64,000 bases of DNA from Diphasiastrum complanatum (Eukaryota > Streptophyta > Lycopodiopsida > Lycopodiales > Lycopodiaceae): NCBI GenBank assembly GCA_029204225.1, contig CM055098.1, positions 54,351,512 to 54,415,511 of the forward strand, given 5' to 3'. The notes beneath the pieces were generated by a model. It searched no databases. It was not told the DNA's origin and saw nothing but the letters and a program-made list of their open reading frames with translations. Below, in pieces: positions 39,001-51,000 of this stretch. A program made the translations under genes and the position numbers. Each line of letters begins with the position of its first letter. Within the stretch, counting starts at the first letter, position 1.

Positions 39001-42000
39001 TCCAGCGTCAGGTGTCTGATTTATTACGTCAAGGCCTTATTGTTCCTAGCCACAGTCCTTTTGGTGCTCATGTTTTACTTGTTGATAAGAAGAATGTTAC
39101 TAAACGTCTATGTATTGATTATCGTGCTTTAAATAAACTTACTATCCGTAATCAGTACCCTATCCCTCATATGGATGACCTGTTTGACCAGTTAGGCCAA
39201 GCCAAGATCTTTTCTAAACTTGACCTCCGTTTGGTTATCACCAGATTCGTATGCATCCTCCTGATGAGCACAAGACAGCTTTCCGTACCCACTTTGGTCT
39301 GTATGAGTTTCGTGTCCTTCCTTTTGGTGTTACCAATGGCCCACCCACTTTTCAGAATGTCATGAATAACATTTTTCGTCCTCTGCTTGGAAAGTGTGTC
39401 ATTGTTTATTTTGACGATATCCTCATTTATAGCACCACTCTCTCTCTTCATGTTCAGCACGTTCGTTCTGTTTTTGTTTTGTTAGTTACTCATCATCTGT
39501 ATGCTAAACGTTCTAAATGTTCTTTTGTTGTTGTACAAATCGAGTTTTTGGGCTTCTTTGTTACTAATGGTACTGTTCGTCTCAACCCTCGTAAGGTCCG
39601 TTCTATTCTTTCATGGCCTGTGCCTGCTAATGTTCATGATGTTCGTACCTTCCGTTCTATTCTTTCATGGCCTGTGCCTGCTAATGTTCATGATGTTCGT
39701 ATGTTTCTTGGTCTTGCTATCCATCTTCGTAAACCAGTTGCTCATTTTGAACTCTTGCATCTCCTTTGCATGCTCTGTTGAAAAAGGAAAGTTCGTTTGC
39801 TTGGACTCCCGCATGTCAGTCAGCTTTTGATACTTTGAAGGTTAAGCTTACCACTGCCCCTGTTTTATGTCTTCCAGATTTTTCCCAGCGTTTTGCTGTG
39901 AGATTGATGCTAGTTCCACAGGATTAAGTGCTTTCTTACGTCAGCGTCAGTGTGTTATTGCATATGAATCCCGTCGTCTTCGTTCGTATGAGCAGCGCTA
40001 TTCCACTCATGAAAAAGAGTTGCTTGCTATCATTTTTGCTTTAAAGAAGTGGCGTCATTATCTGTATCGTGTTCCGTTTGATGTTTTTACTGATCACCAG
40101 TCACTTCGTTATTTGTATACACAAAAGGATCTTAGTGATCGTCAGTACCGTTGGCTTCAGTTTTTACAGTCCTTTCATTTTGATATTCATTATAAGCCTG
40201 GTAAAAGTAACGTTGCTGCTAATGCTTTGTCTCGTTTACCTGCTCTTACTTACAATCTTGTTACGTCTCCCCACTCTTGGTATGATGATCTTCCTCAGGC
40301 TTATGCCACATGTCCAAACTTTCGTGATGTTATGTCGTCTGCCTCTCATCCTTCCTCTCACCCTCACCAGGTTTATTCCATTGTTAATCATCGTTTGTTT
40401 CACTATGGCTCGTTATGTATTCCCAACACTCTCGACATACGTCCACAGCTCCTTGATGCCCATTCCTCTCCTGTTGGTGGCCATTTTGGTTTTCAGAAGT
40501 CCTTGTTCCGTTTGAAAGAACATTTTTATTGGCCTTCCATGAAGCGTGAGCTTTCCCAACTTATTCATACTTGTGATTTTTGCCTTCGTAACAAGTATTC
40601 CCGTGAAAAACCTAGCGGTCTCCTTCAAAGTTGGCCTATTCCTTCCCGCCAGCGGACTGATATATCTATGGACTTCATTTTAGGTCTTCCCCGTACTCAG
40701 CGTGGTCATGATTCTTGTTTGGTGGTAGTTGATAGGTTTTCTAAACAAGCTCATTTCATACCAGTCAGACGTACTATTACAGCAGAGTAGTGAGTTGGTA
40801 TATTTATTTCTGAGATTTTCCGCTTACATGGTCTCGCACGATCTATACTTACTGATCGGGATACCAAGTTTACATCAGGTTTTTGGACAGAGCTTATGCG
40901 TATCTTGGATGTTAGGATACTTATGGGCACTGCTTATCATTCTTCTGCGGATGGTCAGTCTGAGGTTATTAACCGGGTATTGGAGGACTATTTACGACAT
41001 TATGTTTCTCCTTCTGGTCCTGATTGGGATCAGCATTTATGTTTGGCTGAGTATAGTTATAACAGTTCTGTTAGTTCCAGCACAGGTGTTTCTCCTTTCC
41101 TGCTTGCTCATGGATACTCACCAGTTCTACCCGGTATACCTGCTCCTCCAGATGATGCACCTGTTACTATTTCATCTTATCTTTCGAGTGCTCGGGAGAT
41201 TATTACTAGAGCTGCTACTCATTTACAGCATATTCAGCAGCGATATAGGACCATTGTTGATCGTCATCGGCGCCATGTTGAGTTTGCAGAGGGAGATACT
41301 GTTTTTCTCTGGTTACGCTTTGCTCGCCATCGTTTTGTACAGGGTCTTGCTTCTACTGAGAAGCTTGCGCCGCGCTATTATGGGCCTTTTCAGATTCTTG
41401 AGCGCCTCAGTCCAGTTACATATCGTCTTGAGTTACCTACTGCTACTCGGGCTTGTGATATCTTTCATGTCAGTTTATTACGTGCTGCTATTGAGGATGA
41501 TGCTCCTCGAGATTCCTCATTTCCTACAAATCCAGAGCTTTTTCCATTCCTGCCAGCTGCTATTTTACAGGTGCGCTTATTGCATAGTCGTCGCTATCGG
41601 CAGGTTCAGTTTTTGGTCCAGTGTGATGGTCGTCCTATTGAGGAGGCTACTTGGGAGCCCATTGATATCCCTATCCTGGATGATCAGGCTCGTTCACTTG
41701 CAGCCACCATTGCTTCTCGGGATGCTCCGGCTTCTCTTAATGTTCCTTTCTCAGATTGGATATCTTGATGCAGTATTTTTCTCTGGCACTGGTTCTTATC
41801 TTATTTTGCCTACATTGGGGGCAATGTTCTTTATAGCCAGGGAGAGTTACGGACTACAGGATACAGGCCTACTGGGCTACTCTGCATATATTCTGCAGGC
41901 CTCTTTACATTTACTGTTGGTTATGTATATTTCTGGTTACGCATTTTATATTAGTCATGTACAGGCCCCAGAGCCTTTTTATATGCTTATGACCCACACT

Positions 42001-45000
42001 GGGTCCTTTTTATGACATTGACTGGCCTTGGGCCCTTATTATATGGTTATATGTGGAGTGAGGGCCCGTAGGAGGGCGCACTATTTTCCCTCCACATTTT
42101 GCCTCCCTTTACTTTTGAATTCCTATTTTACGGTTCATTGGTAGGATATTTATAGGGGCATTTGTACACTCATTTTTCAGATTATTGATTGGTATTGCTT
42201 GGGCTCTTCGTGGGAGAACCTATTGTCTTGTCTATTGCTTGTAGGGCTTTAGTCTATTGCTGTCTTTTATGCTTCATTGATTCAACACTTGAGATTTTGA
42301 TCATAACTCATACGCACTACATGGTCACAGCTAGACCCTGATAAGGCCAAGATACATTTCTATGGCACACATCTACTACGGTTGGATACTACGGGTACCC
42401 CTGTCCTTCCAGCATATCTTACACAGCCATTATCTTTTGGTCTGCGATACCGTATGGGACAGCTCCGAGTCTCTTCTCATCAGCTAGCTATTGAGACAGG
42501 TAGATACACGGACACTCCCAGATTGCAGAGGATATGTTAGCTTTGTTCTCTTCATGAGATGGAAGATGAGTTCCATTTCTGTCCAGTATATTACAAGATC
42601 AAGGGGCGTTACCATTGTTTATACAGAGATACCCCTCTCACGTTGCGATCGTTCCTCAAGTATCCAGACTCCATATGTGTAGGTCTTCTATTGAGAGAGA
42701 TGTATACTCTACGAGCTTCACTTCTACCTATCACAGATATGGATCACAGCCAGGCTCATATTACCCAGTTTTTCCAGATCGAGACAGAGAGGACATTTCC
42801 GTTTTGGATTTTGAAGTCCCCACTCGGAGATCGAAAACACAGAGAGTCTCACATATTTCTGCTAGATCCAGGATCACTAGATCTTCACAGGCTTCTCGCC
42901 AGTCCACAGCACGCTCCACTACTACTATCACTCATTATTTTCAGCTTACTCGTAGCTAGTCTCCTCCGCAGAGCAGGTGGTTAAGCTCTTGCATTGTACC
43001 CTCGCAAGCTGGTGGTCAAGCTTGGATATTTCTTCTTCTTAGAGATAGCGAGATAGACATGCTAGTTTCTTGTCTTCTTCTCTTTTCTACTAGTAAATAA
43101 GTCCGTATGCGGACAATGCTCCTCACCTTTTGTACTCTCTTTTGTCTTATGTACCTTTGGGTACCAAAAGACGTTAATAATAATAATTCTAATTCTAATT
43201 CTCTCTCGGACTTCGTATGACAAAGTTATGCTCATTTTCGTAAAACTGCTTGATTAGGGTTTTGCTTCCTCTCTCATCTATCTCCTGCAAATCATCCTAC
43301 GGCTTCACTTTGCCTTCCTCCAGGCTTTGTCTTGCGCACAAAGTGTGCTAAGAAGTTTATGTCTACAGGCTCTCGCAAACATCTTCGTACTTTGGAAATT
43401 GCATCCACCATGCCTGCCGATTCTGTCAGCACTCCACCGCCATAGGTTGTTGCTTCGTCCTCAGCTGCTATGGGAGACACATGCCACACCTACACGCGGC
43501 ACACCACTTCTGAGAACATCTCCTCGTTGAATGAGTACATTTCTATGCAATTTTCCACTTTTCTTTCACAACTCAATGAACTTCGTGCGGAGTTGCTTAC
43601 TAATACTGCCACGATTGATGCTCAACAGGCTGAAATTGCTTCTCTTCGTGTTGCGCTTAGTGCTTTGCAGAGGGACATCATCCCTAATATCTCCCGTGCT
43701 ATTGAGGATACTAAGGCATCCATGAGTAAGCTTCCCCTACTTTAGCGCTAGATACATGACACTGTTGAGTGCACTGCCCGGATTCCCGTTCTTGAACAGC
43801 GGCTTCATGAGACAGTGGAACATGTACAAAAAGTACCTACTCTCGAGCAAGAAGTACGTGAGACCAAATCATGGGCTTCTACCCTGAGATCATCTACCAC
43901 CTCTTCGTCTTCTATAGCACCCTCCTTAGACACCACGGTACAAGGCGTCTTGGCAGAACGGATGACAAAAAGCTCAACTTAAGATTCTGGGGTCTTCCTA
44001 CTGAGGGCACAGCACTGGACCAGGTTACCTCTTTGTTTACTTCACGCATGGGGCTCTCAATTCCATGTATCCAGTATGCTTGGTGCCTCCAGCATGATCC
44101 GAAGGTATTATTTGTCAAATAATACCTTCTGACGACCGGCAGACAGTTCGTCATGCGCGTCGTACTCTCCGAGGCTCTCAGATTTACATAGATGATGACC
44201 TTACTCACTGCCAATGGTTACAACGTAAAACTATTATTCAGGAGGCAAGGACAAAACAACAGCGGGTGGTATTTACAAATGGCAACCCTCGCTTTTTCTC
44301 CAAGCGTCAATAGGAAGTTGGGGTACTCGGGCAAGGGAGCAGCCCGATAGCCCCAGCTAGTGTCACATTCGGTTTTTGGAATTGCGGCGGCCTCTCCACC
44401 TCTTCTACAGCGGCTGATCTTGACACCTATCTATGTTCGGCTGATTTTCTACTTATTGCAGAGACATATGAGTCTTCCACACACCCACTTCCGCACATTT
44501 CTGGTTTTCAGAGGATTTCGACTCCACGACCTATGTTACAGGGCAGGATACTTCGGGTCTCTGGTGGAGTTGCATGTTTGTACAGGTCGGTGTATACTCC
44601 TTCTATTCGGTTGGTGTCTCATGATACTTATGGCCGTTACTTGTGGCTTCAGATTACTGCATCCTTCTTGGGGCTGGACCAGGACTTGTTTGTGGTAGTG
44701 TGCTACTTTGCTCCCCACACTTCAGTGTTTATGGATTTGGGAGGTGATCCTTTCCAGGTCCTTTCCGACGGCGTTGCAAGACTCTCTCTACAGGGTTACA
44801 TAATGCTTGCAGGGGACTTTAACGCACGCACAACCGCTCGCCAGACTGAGTTCTATGCTGACACACTCTCTCTTCATCCGTTGGATACCTCTTATGCCCG
44901 TTATTCTCAAGACTCATCAGCAACAATTACTCTTTTTGGGGAACAGCTTCTGAGGTTGGCTCAAGCACACGGTCTCATTATCCTCAATGGTCTTCTTCAA

Positions 45001-48000
45001 TGGCCATCCTCCTCTGCATATACTTGCCACCCATTTGGTGGCGGTCATAGCGTAGTGGACTATTTCATTGCATCTCTTGCTTTATTGCCCCGCCTGGCAT
45101 CCTTCACCATCGCTACCCCCATCCTCGCTGATCACTCTCTGCTCTACCTCTCCTTCTCCCCAGCGCCAAGTCCGCCTTCTCCTCCACCTTCCCTCTTTGT
45201 TCGTATACCTCCTCATCAATCCCAGGCCTATGTTGCCCACGTCTCTCGTCTTCTGAACCACTTTCCTTCCTCCTCTGATGTCACTACCCAAGCCTCCTTT
45301 TTAACACACGCCCTGACTACTGCTGCTCATGCCATTATGCCCCCTCACCGCTTCTCTTCTCATCGTCGTACCCATAATAAATGGTATAACAACGACTGAT
45401 CTTTCTTCCAGAAATATGTCAAGTTCCTCAAATTCTCCAATTTGACACTATCTTCTTCCGCAGAAAAGCAGCTTCGTTCCCTTCTCCGCAAAAAGAAAGT
45501 GGCCTACTTTTCTTCCCGTTCCTCCTACCTCCTTCGCTCCCTCCACTCTGCTTCCTCGGCTACTTTTTGGAAGATCTTTCTTCATAAGCCCCTATCCATT
45601 GCACCCATCCCTCTTCAATCCTGGGTCGACTATGCAACCCCCTATATACAACTGCTCACCTTTCCATCTCTCTTTCTTCTCGTCCTACCCACTGTGACCT
45701 CTTTTCTCCTGACATGCTTGAAGCCACCATCTGCAAACTCTGGGTTGTGGGCTTATTTCACTTCTGCTGCGCGCGCGCGCGTTCACTTTGAAAATCTTAC
45801 AACTATTGAATGGATCAAAATTTTAATGTTTCAGTTAGGTGTTTTGGAAAGTTTTGACCACAATGTGATAATGTTGTGTTTCCCATTTCTCATATCATGT
45901 TTCTTGCTTCTCTTTTCCCACACGATCACAACGCTACTAGTTTCCAGCACATCATTTACTCCGTTATTAATTAGTACAAAATTTTTAGCCTTCTAAAATG
46001 ATTGAAAACCTCATGTTTGTGCTTTGTCTACACTAGCATGCATGATGACTATTAAGAATGAGGGGACTGAATTACCTGAGAAGCAATTCCTGCAGATTGC
46101 CTCATCAGATCGATTTCTGCTTGTGATTTGATCCACCGAACTTGGTGAGTATATTTACGGAGGTTTTGTACTCTCTTCCTTGACATTGCCTGCTGAATCG
46201 GTGGAAGTCTCCAAAATCTTGGGTCTAAGGAGGAACCATCATAAAAGATGGCATTTTTTTGACTCAACATAGGAGTTAAAATCTGCTAACAAGCAGGAAA
46301 CCTTGAAGCTATGAGATTATTATGCATAAAGTGAAATAGTTATTATCTTCACAAGTTACAAACAAAAATCTTTTAGCCAGCAAAACAAAAATGCAACAAA
46401 GATGCAAGTGATCAATTATTCCAGTCAACTGGCCGCAGTTTGAGGGAGATGTTCAAGACACTTGAAGCCTAAGTGAAAGGCTCTTCATCGTAACATGAAA
46501 GTAAATGAATCAACCTCAGGTTGAGGGAGATGTTCAAGACACTTGAAGCCTAAGTGAAAGGTTTTTCTTCATAACATGAAAGTAAATGCATCAACCTGAG
46601 GAAGTTGTCTGGTTGAGTATGCTTGACTCGCACCAAAAACATTACATGCTGCAAACTGGTCTGCTTGACACCCATTCCAAGCATCATCCTGCAAAAGATT
46701 AGGAACAAGATCATCATTGTTTAAACCCCAAACACTAAAAATTGAGATAGCAATATATCATCGATTCGTGCATGAATGCTGATAAGTAGTTGCCTACCAC
46801 ATGCTCTCAGCATGAATGAGGTCAGAGCCTAAGTTCATCGAAACGGTCTTCCGGAGGCATAGGGTTCCAGAACGAGCATTCCGGAACTCAGCGTTCCAGA
46901 ACGTTGGAACCCTAAAAAAAAAACCTTAACTTCCTGCATGTTTATATGCATGGTTCCCTCTTACAATTATGGGGCTGCTCTGTGAACTCTGTCCATGTTC
47001 TTTTACCAAATTAATCATTAAAATTTAGAAAGTTTAGAATCTGTAATATGTATTATGTTGGCAACGTCGTCATTCACTAGTTTATCCTAGAAGAGATGAA
47101 CACTGGCTCCAAAAAAACGTGACTGTATCAGGTCCCTGAGGAGTGGTCATCTTCGAAACTGAAAGAGAGCTACCTTAACTTCTGAAGGAAAAAAGTCTAA
47201 AAGACTAATTTACAACTGTACAAGGGAAAGGAAAGATGACTTAGCTGTTTCTGAGGACTGTACTTCCAAAGAAAGAATCAAGAAAAGCCCTTTCAGCTCT
47301 TCCTCCACTGCTTTCAGATCTGCTGTCCGGAAAAATCAGAGATCAAGGTACCAAGAAAAAGAAACAAACTTTTGATCGTCTTGGCCCCTTCCCTCGCTGT
47401 CTGAGGTGTATACTTTTTGCTCCAAAATTCCCGTTTTAGGATGGTTTGTTCATGTGCACATCTCCACAGTGACTCACTTTAGCAACTTACAAGAATTGAA
47501 TTCTCAGCCAGATTTGGTGTTCTCAATGTTATCTTTGAGACAGGAAATATTTCCGAGTGACTTCTAAGTTTTATTGGTGCTAGAACTGGTGCAAGTGAAC
47601 CTAACTACTTGTGAAACACTCACTGGTTCTTGGATTTTTTAGTTCATTGAGTAACCCTATTCATATGCTTCATGCATTTAGAAGAAGTTCTTGATTCACG
47701 CTTGTTATAAGATGCCATCTGAAAGTAGCTAAACATGTGCATGTATGCATATCTGAAAATGCACTGTAGAAATGAACCACAAAAATTCATCAAATAAATT
47801 GATTCATGAAGAAACCACTTAAATAGTACAATCTATAGAAACTTCGTGCAACTTTGATTACCTTAAAATGGTATCTAAAACTCCACAACACTCAATGCCA
47901 AAAACTTGAAATTTCTAAAAAGCAATAAAAACCTTTACAAGCTGATACCTTTCTAACAAGCACGAAGCCTAAGGCTGACGTTGACTGCTTGATGAGCAAT

Positions 48001-51000
48001 CAACTGGGTAGGTTCAGAGTCCCTAAAGACATTGTCTATTTTTGTCTAACGTGGCAGAGAGATACAGTAAAAGAAAATTTCTATAAGCTTTGACATTTAA
48101 GGTAGATCATTCAGACAAAGGAAGATGGAATTCTTTTTAAATCCCTAATTTCCCACCCCAACAGTCTTAAAAAAACCCAAAAAAAAAATATTGCAACGTT
48201 CTAATCTGGAATGCTCCCGGGAACACAGCGTTCCGGAACACAGTGCATTTAGACTCGGAGCATGAGTAAAGGGCTTATGCTGGATCTGAAAGACTTGCCT
48301 TCCATGATGGCATAATGTCTAATACACCCCATATCAAAGACACAATTAACATTATTCATCATCCATTTAAACACATCAGTGTCCTTTGTCTTATTTTATC
48401 AACCTTAAGGTCAGTAATGAAGAAAGCAGCAGTCTCAATATTCAAAATAGGCTAACCAATAATATCTTGATGTCCTCACGATTTTGAATGAAAATTGTTG
48501 ACACTAGCACAGCCGCAACAAAAAGCCATACTTATATGCAAATGAGTATGACAGAGATGGATGACGTGACAGTAACCGATATGGTGGTGGTGGTCCATTG
48601 CGGTCCAAAGGAAGCTACAGAGATCGAGCTGGTACTTGTGATCGTCACAGTGCTGGCCATGGAGATCGCTCATTTTATGATTACAACTAATTGTTGTCAA
48701 ATAGTTAGTAACTTCTTCAATTCTGTTTCTGCTTGAACTGTAGGTTTTCCAGCGTTTCTGATATATAGCATCCCACAATGTATTATCAAGAAGGAAGATC
48801 GTGGCCAGGTGGCACTTTGATACCTGTTTTTTTTAATTTTTTTTAAAAAATGTTCCCACCCAGTACGTTTCGGAACGTACAGTACGTTCTGGGGGTCAAA
48901 ACATGTTTCTAAGTGCTTAGTTTGTGATATACTAGCTTGTTGCTTGTCACATCAAAGTATAAAATCTGGTTAACCCCCTTTTTGAACGCAACTTATACAT
49001 AGTTCTTCAGGTGCAAATTGAGATTTATTTGCCTCATATAATGCTCAGTATGATTATTGAAAGACATTGAGGGGTTTTTTAAGAAAATACAATAAAAGCA
49101 GCAGTATGATTTCAATGACTCAATATACCTTTGGATCAGAATCTGGCATGAACATACAGAAATTAGAATGACCAGAAAGAACAGCAACACCACCAGGCTG
49201 CTGGCAGCCTGTAAAGTAGAGATAATCAGCATCTTGGCGAAAAGGATAAGGTACAACATCTGTCATTTGCTGGATAGAAGCCGAACCCAAAATCACCAGA
49301 CTATCCTTGGGTAGTAACTTCATCAAATTTTCCCTCCTTGTCAAAAATTCTGAAGCATGGATTCCAGGCATAATTTGTCCCTCTGACAGAACCTGTGAAT
49401 AAGAAACAACAAAATGTCATCCATATTATCATTTACATAGTTTGGTTCAATAGTAGATGATGTTTTCTATCACAATATAAATTATCTTAGGCTCAGAGGA
49501 AAGGTCATGAAGGTAATTAATTGGTTGGAGCAGTGTGAGTATGAACTTAATCACACGTGCATCTAATACTGGGCATTAAGATCTTTAGATGTTTTTCTAG
49601 ATGCATCTCCTAAGACATCTTCTATAAAAATTGAACTAGTTTCTTAAAAGGGGGAAGTGAAGTGGTACAGATGGTTATCTCTATTAATCCATTTATTGCA
49701 TAGATTTTTCAGAAAAAAAAACAATATATATACAAACGTAAAACTATTTTAAATTGATACAGTAAGTCTTTGGGGATTGTTATTGTGAACAATCTAGGAT
49801 TCATCTTTTTGACAGCAGGTAGTTAGGCCACAAATCACTGCTCCTGACAATGTTTTTGAGGATCTTAAACCTTCAAGAGGTTCCTAGTAGAATTTCTTAC
49901 CTGAAAGTCGCCTTTCTAACATTAAGCTTTTGCTAGAATGAAGTTTTTGGTTGCTTGGGCTTCCTATGAGCAAATCGTTTGCTTTGACAACAATTTGATG
50001 TGCTTAGCTCCTCAAGAACGTACTCACAAAATTTTACAGCACAAAATCATTTTTTTAACAACCTCTCAGTTTTTTTTACCTTTGCTAGCGCTAATTTTCG
50101 GAATGCTTGTTGACTGGTCGAAAGCTATGCATGGATGATGTTGCCCTTTTGTGAAAGATTTTCCTACACTCATTTTCTTTCTGCTACCACATATACATCT
50201 TTGTCCGACCATTATCAACCTCCTTCATCAATAGTGAGTGCTACATGAGCTGTTGTAGGTGTTTCATGCATATGACTATTAGTGTGAAGCCGAATTGAGA
50301 GATATAATTGCTGGTTGGTAGAATGTATCAATACGTATTTGTAGAGTCGTTATGAATGGCAAACCACCTACCTATCAAACAAATGGGCATAAAAGGTAAC
50401 TATTTTGGCCACCACTATCAAAGTGCTGCTAATTTTAGTGTAGACATTGGTTTTTGTATGGTGTGCAAGTTTATACGAAACAGATCTGTTGAGCTATGGT
50501 GTATACTTCCTTCACTTATGAGTATTGTCATTTCACCATAATACTAGAAATTGTCGATTCTGGTTTATAGTATACTACAAGTCTATATATGCCAGTTACT
50601 TCTATAACTAACGCTCAGATTTCATTCTATTAGTAGAATGATACATTACACTATGGCTGCAGGCATGTGACAACTCTTAGAGCTACGCTTACAACAAACC
50701 ATGTAGTTTATTACAAGATACACCTAGTCATTGAGACGGGAAGAATGTGGGTATTCAAGTATTTATATAAATCACAAGGACTTTTGTAGGTTTCGTTTGA
50801 AAGATGTCACTAGAAAAAATTTCCACATTTACCTTTGGTATTTATTAATGCTCTTCCCACATGTCAATAAATGAATCATCTCTAGAGAAATTTGTAGTAT
50901 TTTTCTTAGATGATATTACCAAATGAGCATGTGGAGCATCACCAAACTGTACTAAGAATTCTTAGATGAGAAGTTGCAGAATTGTTTTTATTTAAGTCAT

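Larger units (their letters stand above)
37268..42317 (+). mobile_element. Ty3/gypsy element C3, plus, most complete polyprotein in the window
   Basis: PBS-like TTGGTAACAGAGCC is at 37269-37282. Domains follow in gypsy order: Gag with [14 protein letters not shown] (CX2CX4HX4C), protease with [17 protein letters not shown] with YFDD, RNase H, integrase with all three catalytic acids, and a C-terminal tail [13 protein letters not shown]. Frame changes near 38566, 39235 and 39760 and a TAG at 40788 break it. The 3' end (about 41990-42317) contains a TATA box (ggatatttataggggc) and ends with a decayed relative of the family C LTR terminus. No clear 5' LTR. Confidence 0.85.

Noticed and set aside
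40729-42015. 428-codon open frame
   Set aside because: It overlaps the C3 integrase in another frame, is Leu/Ile/Tyr-rich and low in information; the true frame has the integrase motifs.
13408-46075. Two separate genes or a pseudogene split between 13 and 46 kb
   Set aside because: Phases and family alignment join exon 4 and exon 5 residue to residue, and both halves lack stops; one gene with a very long intron is simpler.
46441-46602. CRISPR-like or satellite array
   Set aside because: Only two adjacent copies without spacers; a simple tandem duplication.
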